A stretch of DNA of 64,000 nt, from contig NZ_HE997181.1 of NCBI RefSeq assembly GCF_000312425.1, positions 2,394,260 to 2,458,259 of the forward strand, written 5' to 3'. The notes under the pieces were generated by a model, which was not told the origin of the DNA, ran no database searches, and saw only the letters and a program-made list of their open reading frames with translations. The DNA is from Reyranella massiliensis 521. GTDB taxonomy: Bacteria; Pseudomonadota; Alphaproteobacteria; Reyranellales; Reyranellaceae. The position numbers were made by a program, and so were the translations under genes. Positions 53,701 through 61,961 of the stretch are shown here, in pieces (position 1 is the first letter of the stretch; each line of letters opens with the position of its first letter).

Positions 53701-56700
53701 TGTTGCCGGCAAAGACGATATCGTCGGAACGGTTGAAGGCGAGCGTCCCCTCGTTGAAGACGTCGCCCGCGATCATGCCGGTGGTACCGCCATTGCCGAG
53801 CTGCAGGATGCCGCCCGAGATGATCGTGCCGCCGCTGTAGGTGTTGTTCGCCGTCAGGATCAACGTGCCGAAGCCGGTCTTGGTAAGCACGCCGTCGCCC
53901 GACATGACGCCCGCATAGGTGCCGTCGGTCGCCTGGTCGAAGACCACGCGCGCATTGTTCTCGATGGCGCCCTGCAGGCTCGTCGTCGTGCCGGTCAGCG
54001 TGCCGTCCGACACCACGGTGCCGCCGCTGTAGGTGTTGGCGCCTCTCAGGGTCACGTTGCCGGAGCCTGTCAGAGTGAGGCGGCCGCTGCCCGACATCGT
54101 GCCGAAATAGGTGCCGTCCGTGCTCTGATTGAAGGTCACGGTCGCGTTGTTGACGATGTTGCCCTGCAGGCTCGTCGTCGTGCCCTGCAGCGTGCCGCCC
54201 AGCACCGTCGTGCCGCCCGTATAGGTGTTGGCGCCGGTCAGGATCAGGGTGCCGCTGCCCTGCTTGACCAGCGAACCCTCATAGCCGCCCTCCTGGCCGC
54301 CGTCGGCGATCACGCCGGCAAAGGTCGTGTCGTTGGCCGTGCCGACCGTCAGGCTGTTGCTGCCCAGCGAGATCTTCGAGCCAGCGACACCGGCGAGATC
54401 CTGGATCGTGCGGCCACCGCTGGCGCCGGAGAGGTCGAGGCTCGCGCCGGCGCCCGCGAGGTTCACCCCACTCGACGTAGCGACACTGCCGTTGTCGTAG
54501 AGCACCAGCGTCGCGCCCGCCCCGACCATCGTGGCGCCGGTATAGCTGTTGTCGCCGGCCAGCCCCTGCGCGGCATTGGCCGCCAGGACGAGCCCGCCGC
54601 TGCCCGAGATGACGCCGGTGAAGCCTCCCGTGGTGCCGGTGATGGTGAGCGTCTGGTTGCCCAGCACGACGCTGAGGCCGCTGCCGCTCGAGCCGCGCAG
54701 GCCGCCGACCGTGGCGCCGTCGGTCGTTCCCGAGATGTCGAAGGTCGCCACGCCGCCCGCGAAGCTCGGCGAGAAGGCGACGTAAAGCGTGTCGGCGATC
54801 GAGCCCGCGCCGGTCAGAGTCAGGCTCGCCCCCTGGTAGATCTGCGTGACACCTCCATAGGTCGACACGCCCGACAGCGTCAGGCTGCCTTCGATGATCG
54901 TCAGCGCGCCCCGCGTGACGCCGGGCCCGGCATCGACGATCGTTCCCGAGAACGTGCCCGTGGCGTTGTCCAACACCAGCTCGATGCTGCCGAGCTTCAC
55001 CGTGCCACTACCGGCCAGGTCCGTGATCAGGCTGGCGGAGCTGCTGGTGCCGCTGACGTCGAAGGTCGCGCCGCTCGCCACCGTGACGCTCGAGTAGGAG
55101 ATAATGCCCGAGCCGACCAGCGCCAGGGTGCCGCTGGAGATCGTCGTCGCACCGCTAAAGCCGCTTATGCTTTCAAGGGTCAGCGTCCCACTGCCCTGCT
55201 TGGTCAATCCGCCGCTGCCCGAGATGCTGCCGCTGAAGGTCGTCGAGTTTGCCGTACCCACCGTCAGCGTATTGCCGCCCAGCACGATGAACGTACCGGC
55301 GACACCGCTCAGGTCCTGGATCGTCTGGCCGCCGCTGCTGGCGGAGATGTCGAAGGTGACACCGGCGGCTGCGAGTGCGACGCCGCTCGACGCCGCGATG
55401 CTGCCCGTTCCGGCCAGCGCCAGCGTACCAGAAGCGATCGTAGTGGCGCCGGCGTAGAGGTTGGTTCCCGAGAGGGTCAACGTCGCGCTGCCCGTCTTGG
55501 TCAATCCGCCCGTATCTCCAAGAGGCTCGATGATGCCGGCGAAGGTCGTGTTGACGGAAGAGACGACGGTCAGGGTGTTGGCGCCGAGAAGAATGTACGA
55601 CGAATCGACACCGCTCAGGTTCTGCACGGTCACCGACGAGACGCAGCTGCAGCCGATGTCGAAGAATGCGTTCGCGCCGGTGAGATTGAGACTGCTCGAC
55701 GTGGCGATGCTGCCATTGCCTTCGAGGATCAGCGCCGCATTGCCCTCGATGGTCGTGGCGCCCGTGTAGGTGTTCACGCCGTTCAGGATCTGGAGCGCAA
55801 GGCTTGCAATGCGGAGGCTGCCGCCTGTCCCGCCGCCGATGCCGCCGTCCTGGATCACCCCGCCGAAGAAGGGCGAACCAACCGTGATCGTGAGTTCCTT
55901 CGCACCCAGGGCAACGATGCCGCCGTTACCGCCGGTATCGATCAGACCGAGGATGGAAGCACCCGAATTCGTCTGGGAGATGTCGAAAGCCCCTGTCCCC
56001 AGGCCGCCGACGAAGTTCACACCGGCGTTGACCATCGAGCCCGCGCCCTTGAGGGCCAGCGTGCCGCCGCCGCGGATTTCTGCCGGGCCGCTGAAGGTCG
56101 AGGTGCCCGACAAAGTGAGCGTGCCGCCCCGGATCTGGATGCCGCCAAAATTGCCGCCATCGTCGATCGTGCCGGAGAACTCGGTCGAACCGTCTGTGAT
56201 CCGCAAGACATTGGCACCGAGCTGGACCGTGCCGGCCCCCGCCAGTGTCCGGATGTTGTTGTTGAAGACGTTGTTGCTGATGTCGAAGGTGGCGCCGCTG
56301 GCGACCGTCACCACGGCGGACTCCGAAATCCGGCCGCCGTTCGCCAGCGCCAGAGTACCGGCGCTGATCGTGGTGGCGCCGGTATAAGTGTTCACGCCTT
56401 CGAGGGTCAGGACACCGCTGCCGACCTTGATGAAGGACCCACCCAGCGCCCCGCCCAGCCCGTTGTCGGCGATGACGCCGCTGAAGGTGGTCGAGTTCGC
56501 CGTCCCCGCGGTCAGTGTCCGGTTGCCCAGCGCCACGATACTGCCCGCGACACCGCTGAGGTCCTGGATCGTCTGGTTGCCGGCGCTGCCCGCGATGTCG
56601 AACGTGGCACCGGCGGCCGCGAGATCGACGCCGCTCGACGACGCGACGCTGCCGCTGCCGGAAAGCGCCAGCGTGCCGCCATTGACGGTTGTCAGGCCGG

Positions 56701-58687
56701 CATAGGTATTGACGGCGGTGAAGGTGAGCGTGCCGCTGCCTGCCTTGGTGATGCCGCCGAGACCCGAGATCGCCGTCGCCAGCGTGACGTCGTTGCCGTT
56801 GGTATCGAAAGTGCCGCCGTTGATACCGATCGCTTCCAGCCGTGGCGAAATGTCGATCGTGTTGCCGGTCGCCCACTGCACGCCGCCGCCGCTCAGGGTG
56901 ACGTTGCCGGTGCCGAAATTGTCGAGCGTCGTGAAGTTGATCAGGCCGCCGATGATCGCCGTGCCACCCGTATAGGTGTTGGCACCGGTCAAGGTCAGCG
57001 TGCCGGTACCCTGCTTGATCAACCCGCCGTTGCCGCCGAAATCGTCGATGACGCCGGCGAAGGTCGTCGAGTTGGCCGTCCCCACGATCAGGCTGTTGTC
57101 GCCGAGGCGGACCGTTGAACCGGCGACGCCCTGGAGATCGTTGATCATCTGCTGGTTGAGGCAACCGCAGGAGATGTCGAAGACGGCGCCGTTGCCGGCC
57201 AGATTCACGATACTCGAACTGGAAATCGCCGAGTTGTCGTCCAGTTCCAGCACGGCATTTTCGTTGATCGTGGTGGCGCCAGTGTAGGTATTCACGCCGG
57301 AAAGTATCAACGCGGCGCCCGACGCCAGGGTGATCCCGCCGCCCGTGCCGCCACCGAGACCGCCGTCCTGGATGTTGCCGTAGTAGTCCCCGATGCCCGT
57401 GATGGTGAGCGTCTTCGAACCCAGCGCGATCACGCTGCCCGTCAACGGGGCATCCGCGATACTGGAGACGGTGGCGCCGCCCGCGGTCAGCGAGATGTCG
57501 AACACTGTGCCCGACCCGCCCAGGAAGATGACGGCCGACGAGGCGATGCTGCCGGAACCCGACAGTGCCAACGTGCCCGCGTTCACATTCGTGTCGCCGG
57601 TATAGTCGTTGTTGCCGCTCAGGATGAGCGTACCGCCGCCGGACTTGGTCAGGTCGCCCGCACCGGTAATCAGTCCGCTTTGTGTGAGTGTCGTTCCGTT
57701 CGCCACCTCGAAGGTTCCGCCGCCCGCATTCAGCGTCGTCGAACGCAACATGGTGAACGTTGCCGTAGTCTGCAGCGTGCCGCCGCCGAAGGTGAGGCCG
57801 CCGTTTGTGCTTCCGAGACCGTTGTTTGCCGAGATCGAGATCGTGCCGGCGTTGATCGTCGTTCCGCCGGAATAGGAGTTGGAGCCCGACAGCGTCCAGG
57901 TGCCGGCGCCCGTTTTCAGGATCGAACCGCCGCCGGCTATGCTGCCGCTGAAGGTAGTGGACTCTCCGTTGCCACCGACCGCAAGCTGAACGGCTGAGTT
58001 GAAGGAGACAATTCCGCTTCCTGCAATGGACCCCATGTCCGTGTTGGCTGTCGTGGTGACGACCAGTCTCGAACCGGAATTTAGCGTGAGTCTGGCCTGA
58101 TCTCCCCTCGAGGTATCCCAGAGGGTGATGTAGGCACTGCTGCCGCTCAAGGTAATTGTTGCATTGCCGAGCGAAGCGGTATGGCTAGCAGCTATGTCGA
58201 CGTCGCCGGTGGCGACGACCGTGGCGTTTGCCGCCGTCGATGACCCGTTGAAGAAAAGATTGCCGCCGTCCGTGATTTCGAAGCGGGCATTCCCAGCGCC
58301 TGCCGAGTTGAAGAAGGAGATGTTGCTGCCGGACGTCGATGACGTGAGCGTCTGCACTTGCGCCGAATTGTTGGTGATACCAGTGCCCCGAAAGAAAAGA
58401 GCGCCTGTCACATTGACCGTGTAGGCTTTGGCGTCGCTGTCGAAGACGAACGCTCCGACATTTTGAATGTTCGAGATATCGACGATGGCAGAGGCCGTCG
58501 TGCCGGAGAATGTTGCTGTGCTGGAGGATCCAGGTACCGACGCCGGATTCCAGTTGCTCGCCAGGGTGTAGTCGGAGGTTGTCCCCACCCAGGTTTGAGC
58601 GACTGCGTCCAACGGCGTCAGCGCCGTAGCGCCCAAAAGACACGCAACAGCCAACCGCGCCGTGCGCGCCATCTTCACGCTACGCAT
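50777..58687 (-). CDS. Giant autotransporter with beta-strand repeats (type V secretion)
   Basis: A 2636-residue type Va autotransporter. The start ATG at 58687 is preferred to a TTG 15 bases upstream. Order: signal peptide ending AVAQ, an N-terminal beta region, a passenger of about 2000 residues, and a C-terminal outer-membrane barrel of about 280 residues (from PKWGAWMSGLGGFGSVGG to the last Trp). The passenger contains about 22 copies of the autotransporter-associated beta-strand motif (variants of GxNTYTGGTTVSGGT, counted by eye). A more regular 64-residue unit is repeated five times in tandem, and twice more earlier. Two cysteines (CTVACD) mark the linker before the barrel. The protein is expected to be an adhesin or surface fibre, function unknown. 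Confidence 0.93.
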   Translation of the reverse strand: MRSVKMARTARLAVACLLGATALTPLDAVAQTWVGTTSDYTLASNWNPASVPGSSSTATFSGTTASAIVDISNIQNVGAFVFDSDAKAYTVNVTGALFFRGTGITNNSAQVQTLTSSTSGSNISFFNSAGAGNARFEITDGGNLFFNGSSTAANATVVATGDVDIAASHTASLGNATITLSGSSAYITLWDTSRGDQARLTLNSGSRLVVTTTANTDMGSIAGSGIVSFNSAVQLAVGGNGESTTFSGSIAGGGSILKTGAGTWTLSGSNSYSGGTTINAGTISISANNGLGSTNGGLTFGGGTLQTTATFTMLRSTTLNAGGGTFEVANGTTLTQSGLITGAGDLTKSGGGTLILSGNNDYTGDTNVNAGTLALSGSGSIASSAVIFLGGSGTVFDISLTAGGATVSSIADAPLTGSVIALGSKTLTITGIGDYYGNIQDGGLGGGTGGGITLASGAALILSGVNTYTGATTINENAVLELDDNSAISSSSIVNLAGNGAVFDISCGCLNQQMINDLQGVAGSTVRLGDNSLIVGTANSTTFAGVIDDFGGNGGLIKQGTGTLTLTGANTYTGGTAIIGGLINFTTLDNFGTGNVTLSGGGVQWATGNTIDISPRLEAIGINGGTFDTNGNDVTLATAISGLGGITKAGSGTLTFTAVNTYAGLTTVNGGTLALSGSGSVASSSGVDLAAAGATFDIAGSAGNQTIQDLSGVAGSIVALGNRTLTAGTANSTTFSGVIADNGLGGALGGSFIKVGSGVLTLEGVNTYTGATTISAGTLALANGGRISESAVVTVASGATFDISNNVFNNNIRTLAGAGTVQLGANVLRITDGSTEFSGTIDDGGNFGGIQIRGGTLTLSGTSTFSGPAEIRGGGTLALKGAGSMVNAGVNFVGGLGTGAFDISQTNSGASILGLIDTGGNGGIVALGAKELTITVGSPFFGGVIQDGGIGGGTGGSLRIASLALQILNGVNTYTGATTIEGNAALILEGNGSIATSSSLNLTGANAFFDIGCSCVSSVTVQNLSGVDSSYILLGANTLTVVSSVNTTFAGIIEPLGDTGGLTKTGSATLTLSGTNLYAGATTIASGTLALAGTGSIAASSGVALAAAGVTFDISASSGGQTIQDLSGVAGTFIVLGGNTLTVGTANSTTFSGSISGSGGLTKQGSGTLTLESISGFSGATTISSGTLALVGSGIISYSSVTVASGATFDVSGTSSSASLITDLAGSGTVKLGSIELVLDNATGTFSGTIVDAGPGVTRGALTIIEGSLTLSGVSTYGGVTQIYQGASLTLTGAGSIADTLYVAFSPSFAGGVATFDISGTTDGATVGGLRGSSGSGLSVVLGNQTLTITGTTGGFTGVISGSGGLVLAANAAQGLAGDNSYTGATMVGAGATLVLYDNGSVATSSGVNLAGAGASLDLSGASGGRTIQDLAGVAGSKISLGSNSLTVGTANDTTFAGVIADGGQEGGYEGSLVKQGSGTLILTGANTYTGGTTVLGGTLQGTTTSLQGNIVNNATVTFNQSTDGTYFGTMSGSGRLTLTGSGNVTLRGANTYSGGTVVSDGTLTGTTTSLQGAIENNARVVFDQATDGTYAGVMSGDGVLTKTGFGTLILTANNTYSGGTIISGGILQLGNGGTTGMIAGDVFNEGTLAFNRSDDIVFAGNISGSGDIAYMGPGTVTLTGTNTYSGGTAITGGTVQAGSDSAFGAAGTRLTLINGTLQATASFTIARPITLSAPGGTFDTNGNQLTLQGAISGSGALTKTGAGTLILDGVNTYRGGTTVSGGILQGTTSSLQRNIVNNASVVFSQSTDGTYGGNMSGTGGLTKSGSGNVTLTGSNSYTGGTTVSGGTLTGTTTSLQGNILNNAAVVFSQGTDGTYAGVMSGTGGLTKSGTGNLTLTGANSYGGGTTVSGGTLTGNTTSLQGNIANNAAVVFSQSTDGTYAGNMSGTGGFTKSGAGNLTLTGANTYSGGTVVSGGTLTGNSASLQGNIANNAAVVFSQSVDGTYAGNMSGTGGFTKNGAGNLTLTGTNSYAGGTVVSGGTLTGNSASLQGNIVNNAALVFDQTTNGTYAGAISGTGSLTKTGAGQLILTGNNVVGGGATVSAGLLTVNGSLTGNVAIGAGGMLGGSGTLIGQLTSNGGVLAPGNSIGTLNVTGNFVQTGGVYQVEVNSGGQNDKIVATGTAAIGGGATVQVLAASGTYQRNTTYTIVTATGGLTGTYSGVTSNLAFLTPSLSYDANNVYLLLFQTASAFASGAQTRNQYAVGTALDIASPTATGDFNTVLNALAGLDTQQGPAALDAISGQPYTGFGTVNIGASLVFMNTLGQQVGQARNGNGAGTTRVALAEACTVACDTQDLPKWGAWMSGLGGFGSVGGNTNAGTLTYNLGGAAIGVDYRLDPRFLVGLAVGYSSGRQWVNGFMGNGNADTYSAALYASFNQGGLYVDALAGYAYSDNRMQRVMAIPGLATRIASGQTGANQFLGQIEAGYRIGLLEAAQATITPFARFQTVAVSQNPFTESGAQSLNLGVAQQNTTSVRTIIGADLGANIPVGMERPLGVTIRLGWAHEYADTSRPITAAFAGAPAVPFTVYGAQPLRDAAVVGLGLNTQIGASTSIYARYDGEITGRDDTHAISAGLRMTW
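52365..53320 (-). repeat. Five tandem 192-bp (64-codon) repeats in the autotransporter passenger
   Basis: The marker sequence ctgcaggct (Ser-Leu-Gln on the minus strand) recurs at 52541, 52733, 52925, 53117 and 53309, exactly 192 bases apart each time. Units are close to identical in the segments I compared (MSGTGG.TKSG.GN.TLTG.N and SLQGNI.NNAAVVFSQ). The unit nearest 52370 has diverged at its outer end. Confidence 0.85.
53790..54175 (-). repeat. Two further 192-bp repeat units in the autotransporter passenger
   Basis: The same marker occurs at 53972 and 54164, again 192 bases apart, separated from the five-copy array by 663 bases of a different repeat arrangement. These units are less alike the array than the array units are to each other. 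Confidence 0.7.
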
Positions 58688-58791
58688 TCCCACCGCCCCC
58701 AAACCCCACCACAGGCCTTGGGAGTCCCTCTAGCACATCAACTGTAATATGTCTCGCCCGATGCAACTAGGGCGGTTAGATTTGTTGCCGC

Positions 58792-59571
58792 TCAGTAGGT
58801 GCCGGGGTACTGGCCGCCATCCATCAGGATGTTCTGGCCGGTCATGTAGCCGGCGTGGACGCTGCAGAGGAAGGCACACATCTTGCCGAATTCCTCGGCG
58901 GTACCGAAGCGGCCGGCGGGATGGGCCTTAGCGTTTGCCGCATACTCCTCCTCGAACTTGACCCCGGCCTTGGAGGCGCGCACGCGCATCGTGCCGCGCA
59001 GGCGGTCGGTATCGAAGGGGCCCGGCAGCAGGCCGTTGATCGTGACGCCGTTACGGATGGTCTTGCGCGCCACGCCGGCGACGAAGCCCGTGAGGCCGGA
59101 TCGCGCGCCGTTGCTGAGACCGAGAATGTCGATGGGCGCCTTCACCGAACTCGACGTGATGTTGACGATGCGACCGAAGCCGCGCTTCATCATGCCGTCG
59201 ACCGACGCCTTGATGAACTCGATGGGCGTCAGCATGTTGGCGTCGATCGCCTTGATCCAGTCGTCGCGGTTCCAGTCGCGGAAGTCGCCCGGCGGCGGGC
59301 CGCCGGCATTGTTCACGATGATGTCGGGCTCGGGGCAGGCCGCGAGGACCTGGTTGCGGCCGGCTTCCGTCGTCACGTCGACGGCGACCGCCGTCACCTT
59401 GACGCCGAACTTCCTGGCGATCTCGTCGGCCGTCGCATCGAGTTCCGACTTGGTGCGGGCGTTGATCACCAGATCGACGCCCTCTTCCGCCAGCGCCATC
59501 GCGCAGCCCTTGCCCAGTCCCTTGCTGGCCGCACACACGATCGCCTTGCGGCCTCTGATACCCATATCCAT
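58792..59571 (-). CDS. SDR-like protein with altered active site
   Basis: A 259-residue protein with the short-chain dehydrogenase fold: cofactor loop CAASKGLGKGCA, NNAGGPPP strand, active-site strand NITSSSV, and the end MTGQNILMDGGQ. The catalytic Tyr-xxx-Lys is replaced by Ser153-N-G-A-Arg157 (LSNGARSGL). The glycine-rich loop starts with Ala/Ser in place of Thr-Gly. Such proteins with LSNGARSGL are a recognisable subgroup often labelled 3-oxoacyl-ACP reductase; the lost tyrosine makes ordinary reductase chemistry doubtful. It is 90 bp upstream of the autotransporter gene on the same strand, and downstream of a palindromic repeat. Confidence 0.85.
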   Translation of the reverse strand: MDMGIRGRKAIVCAASKGLGKGCAMALAEEGVDLVINARTKSELDATADEIARKFGVKVTAVAVDVTTEAGRNQVLAACPEPDIIVNNAGGPPPGDFRDWNRDDWIKAIDANMLTPIEFIKASVDGMMKRGFGRIVNITSSSVKAPIDILGLSNGARSGLTGFVAGVARKTIRNGVTINGLLPGPFDTDRLRGTMRVRASKAGVKFEEEYAANAKAHPAGRFGTAEEFGKMCAFLCSVHAGYMTGQNILMDGGQYPGTY

Positions 59572-59606
59572 GACGTGTTCCTCTCGAAAGTAATCGGATT
59601 CTTACT

Positions 59607-59700
59607 GTCGTCCTGAGCGCAGCGAAGGACCTCATCGCCGCACGCGACAGGAGTTCTCCGTTGCCAACGCCATGAGATCCTTCGCTGCGCTCAGGATGAC
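59607..59700. repeat. PERSEGS-type palindromic intergenic repeat
   Basis: GTCGTCCTGAGCGCAGCGAA (59607-59626) and its continuation to 59635 form the left arm; the right arm is 59672-59700. The two 29-base arms match in 27 positions as reverse complements, with a 36-base spacer. When translated, the arms give the peptide HPERSEGS and MRSFAALR known from dispersed bacterial repeats. It lies between the DUF2147 gene and the SDR-like gene (both minus strand) and could act as a terminator or stabiliser. The rest of the 141-base gap has nothing else recognisable. Confidence 0.8.
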
Positions 59701-59712
59701 GGGGGCGCCGCT

Positions 59713-60174
59713 TCAGTTCACGCGCGTCCAGAGCTGCGTTTCGCCGAACATCGGCGTGCCGACATAGCCGCGCAGGCGCAGCTTGCCGTCGGGTTGCAGG
59801 GTGATGTTGGCGTTGTAGGTCTTGCCGTTCTCGCCGTTGTAGATCTTGCCGTCCTCGAAGGCGTTGGGATCGGACGTGGCCTTGAAGCCCCAGATGAGCG
59901 GCATGCCGAGCACCTTGCGGCCGCGCAGCGCCGGGTTCTCGTTGCGATAGTCGGTGGCGGCGTCGGGTGCGACGACCTTCTTGTCCGGCCCCTTGGGATC
60001 GATGAGGCCGGCAACGAAACCGCAGATCGGGCCGTTCGCGGCATCGGGGCATGGCCCGATCTTGACCTGCGCCACGCCCGACGCGGTGAGCCACGTGCCG
60101 GCCACACCCTGCTGCGCCGAAGCTGTCGACGCCAACAGGCCCAATACTGTAGCCAGAACCAACGTCTTCTTCAT
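59713..60174 (-). CDS. DUF2147 family secreted protein
   Basis: A 153-residue precursor starting at ATG 60174, with GGGAGGAAG just upstream and a signal peptide ending STASAQ. It belongs to the DUF2147 family of small beta-barrel-like periplasmic or exported proteins. Family marks are GTWLTASGVAQVKIGPC near the mature N-terminus, GLIDPKG, the middle GMPLIWGFK and the end GETQLWTRVN. Two cysteines lie 12 residues apart in the first strand region. Function is unknown. It is 14 bases downstream of the hdaA gene on the same strand, so it may be part of that transcript. Confidence 0.85.
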   Translation of the reverse strand: MKKTLVLATVLGLLASTASAQQGVAGTWLTASGVAQVKIGPCPDAANGPICGFVAGLIDPKGPDKKVVAPDAATDYRNENPALRGRKVLGMPLIWGFKATSDPNAFEDGKIYNGENGKTYNANITLQPDGKLRLRGYVGTPMFGETQLWTRVN

Positions 60175-60188
60175 CGTCTTCCTCCCCC

Positions 60189-60872
60189 TCACGACGCTCC
60201 GCCGATTTCGGCCAGCACGTCGATGGCCAGCCGGCGGTCGATCTCGCGCCGTTCTGCCAGCGCACGCCGGTCGAGCGCGGCGACGACACGGCGGGCCGCT
60301 TCGGCCGAGCGTTCCATGCGCGACACGAGATACTGCACGACACCCGCGCCGGCGTGCAATTGCCGGTCGGCGAGTTGCTTCAGGATGATCGAGCCCAGCA
60401 GATCGTCGTCGGGCGGCGCGACGGCAACGGCCGGTGCGGCCCGCAACCGCGACGCCAGATCCGGCAGGGCGATGGCCCAGCGCGCCGGCGGCTCCGGCGA
60501 GATCAGCAGCAGCGAGCCCCGCCGCTCGCGCATCAGATTGTAGAGGTGGAAGAGCGCCCGCTCCGGCGCGCGCTGCGCCTCCTCGATCACGATGGCGGGC
60601 GATGCGGCGGCCAGCTCGGTCAGGTCGGCGACGCTCTTGCCGTCGAGGTCGGTGCCTTCCATCGCGACCGCCCCGCTCTGCACGGCCCAGATACGGCCGA
60701 GATGGGTCTTGCCGCAGCCCGTGGGGCCACTCAGCGACAGAGCCGGCGCGGGCCAGTCGGGCCAGCGATCGATCCAGGCCAGCGCCTCGCGATTGCCGTC
60801 GGCCACGACGAAGTCCTCGCGCGCATAGGTCGGCGGTGGAAGCGCGAGATCGAAGGTGAGTTGGTTCGCCAT
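60189..60872 (-). CDS. hdaA: DnaA regulatory inactivator HdaA
   Basis: A 227-residue DnaA-related AAA+ protein that, with the beta clamp, stimulates ATP hydrolysis by DnaA and prevents over-initiation of replication. The first residues contain QLTFDL (4-9), a clamp-binding motif as in Caulobacter HdaA. A P-loop GPTGCGKTHL is present, the Walker B region AIVIEEAQRA has glutamates, and the sensor/arginine region LASRLRAAP follows. It lacks the DNA-binding domain IV of DnaA, as expected. It is downstream of an AI-2E transporter gene (18 bases) and near purM, the normal alphaproteobacterial setting. Confidence 0.9.
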   Translation of the reverse strand: MANQLTFDLALPPPTYAREDFVVADGNREALAWIDRWPDWPAPALSLSGPTGCGKTHLGRIWAVQSGAVAMEGTDLDGKSVADLTELAAASPAIVIEEAQRAPERALFHLYNLMRERRGSLLLISPEPPARWAIALPDLASRLRAAPAVAVAPPDDDLLGSIILKQLADRQLHAGAGVVQYLVSRMERSAEAARRVVAALDRRALAERREIDRRLAIDVLAEIGGAS

Positions 60873-60890
60873 GACGTTCCGGCTGGCCGA

Positions 60891-61961
60891 TCAGCTCGCG
60901 GTCCCGCGGTAGATGTCGCTCTCGCGGTAGCGCGCCAGGAGATGGCGCACGATCACGCCGGCCACAGCGGCCACCGGAACGGCCACCAGGACGCCGACGA
61001 AGCCGAACAGCGAGCCGCCCGCCAGCAGCGCGAACATGATCCACACCGGATGCAGCCCGACCCTATCCCCCACCAGCTTGGGCGAGAGCACGTTGCCTTC
61101 CAGCGTCTGGCCCACCAGGAACACCGCCGCGACCTTCGCGACGCCCATCCAGTCCGGCGGAAATTGCGCCAGCGCCATGCCGAGCGCCATCACCGCGCCG
61201 ACGAACGTGCCGACAAAGGGAATGAACGAGATCGCGCCGGCGATGAGCCCGATGACCAGGCCGAACTGCAGGCCGACCAGCGACAGGCCGATTGCGTAGA
61301 TCGAGCCCAATGCCAGGCAGACCAACGCCTGGCCACGCACATAGCCCGCAATCGCCGCGTTCGATTCACGAGCCAGCTTGCGGATCGTATCGGCATGGTC
61401 GCGCGGCAGGGCGCTGTCGATGGCCGCCAGCACCTTCTCCCAGTCGCGCAACAGGTAGAAGGTCACGACCGGCGTGATGAACAGCAGGCCCAGCAGGTTG
61501 ATGATGGCGACGCCGCGCTGCGCGACGGTACCGGCAATGCCGCCCGCGACCGCGAACGCCTTGCCGGCCCATTGCGTGGCCTCGGTCTGAAGATCGCTCA
61601 GGGTGAGCGGCGACAGGCCGAATCTCTCGCGCAACGGTTCGACCAGCGGCTGGATGCGCTCCGCCACCTTCACGATATATTCCGGCGTCTTGACGATCAG
61701 CGCCTGCAGCTGGCCGAACAGCGGCGGCAGGATCGCCATGAAGAAGCCCACGGCGATCAACGCCGCCACGATCGTCACGGCCGTCGTCGCCATGGTGCGA
61801 GACAAGCCCATCCGCTGCAGGCGCAGGACGACGGGGTCAAGGAAGTAGGCCACCACCATGCCGACGACGAACGGCAGCAGGATGTCGTTCAGCAACCACA
61901 GGATCAGCAGGAAGGCGGCGGCCGCAATGACCCAGAAACGCCAGCGGCCCGAGGAAGTCAC
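60891..61961 (-). CDS. AI-2E family transporter (PerM-like)
   Basis: A 356-residue membrane protein of the PerM/AI-2E family with about eight hydrophobic segments, family role being export of small molecules or ions. I chose GTG 61961 because it overlaps the upstream stop as GTGA and begins before the first helix (SSGRWRFWVIAAAAFLLIL); the open frame upstream belongs to the neighbouring gene. The soluble region (about 60-165) and the family loop GAISFIPFVGTFVGAVMALG are clear. The C-terminal end is basic. It lies between the DUF2066 gene and hdaA. Confidence 0.88.
   Translation of the reverse strand: MTSSGRWRFWVIAAAAFLLILWLLNDILLPFVVGMVVAYFLDPVVLRLQRMGLSRTMATTAVTIVAALIAVGFFMAILPPLFGQLQALIVKTPEYIVKVAERIQPLVEPLRERFGLSPLTLSDLQTEATQWAGKAFAVAGGIAGTVAQRGVAIINLLGLLFITPVVTFYLLRDWEKVLAAIDSALPRDHADTIRKLARESNAAIAGYVRGQALVCLALGSIYAIGLSLVGLQFGLVIGLIAGAISFIPFVGTFVGAVMALGMALAQFPPDWMGVAKVAAVFLVGQTLEGNVLSPKLVGDRVGLHPVWIMFALLAGGSLFGFVGVLVAVPVAAVAGVIVRHLLARYRESDIYRGTAS

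Noticed and set aside
50810..57118. A 2102-codon open frame on the plus strand opposite the autotransporter gene
   Set aside because: It has no domain, signal or ribosome site and mirrors the repeat structure of the real gene on the other strand. GC-rich codon bias and repeats keep the complementary frame open.
59051..60343. Long minus-strand open frame joining the PERSEGS repeat with neighbouring genes
   Set aside because: It is created by reading through the palindromic repeat; the real genes at 58792 and 59713 lie in other frames.
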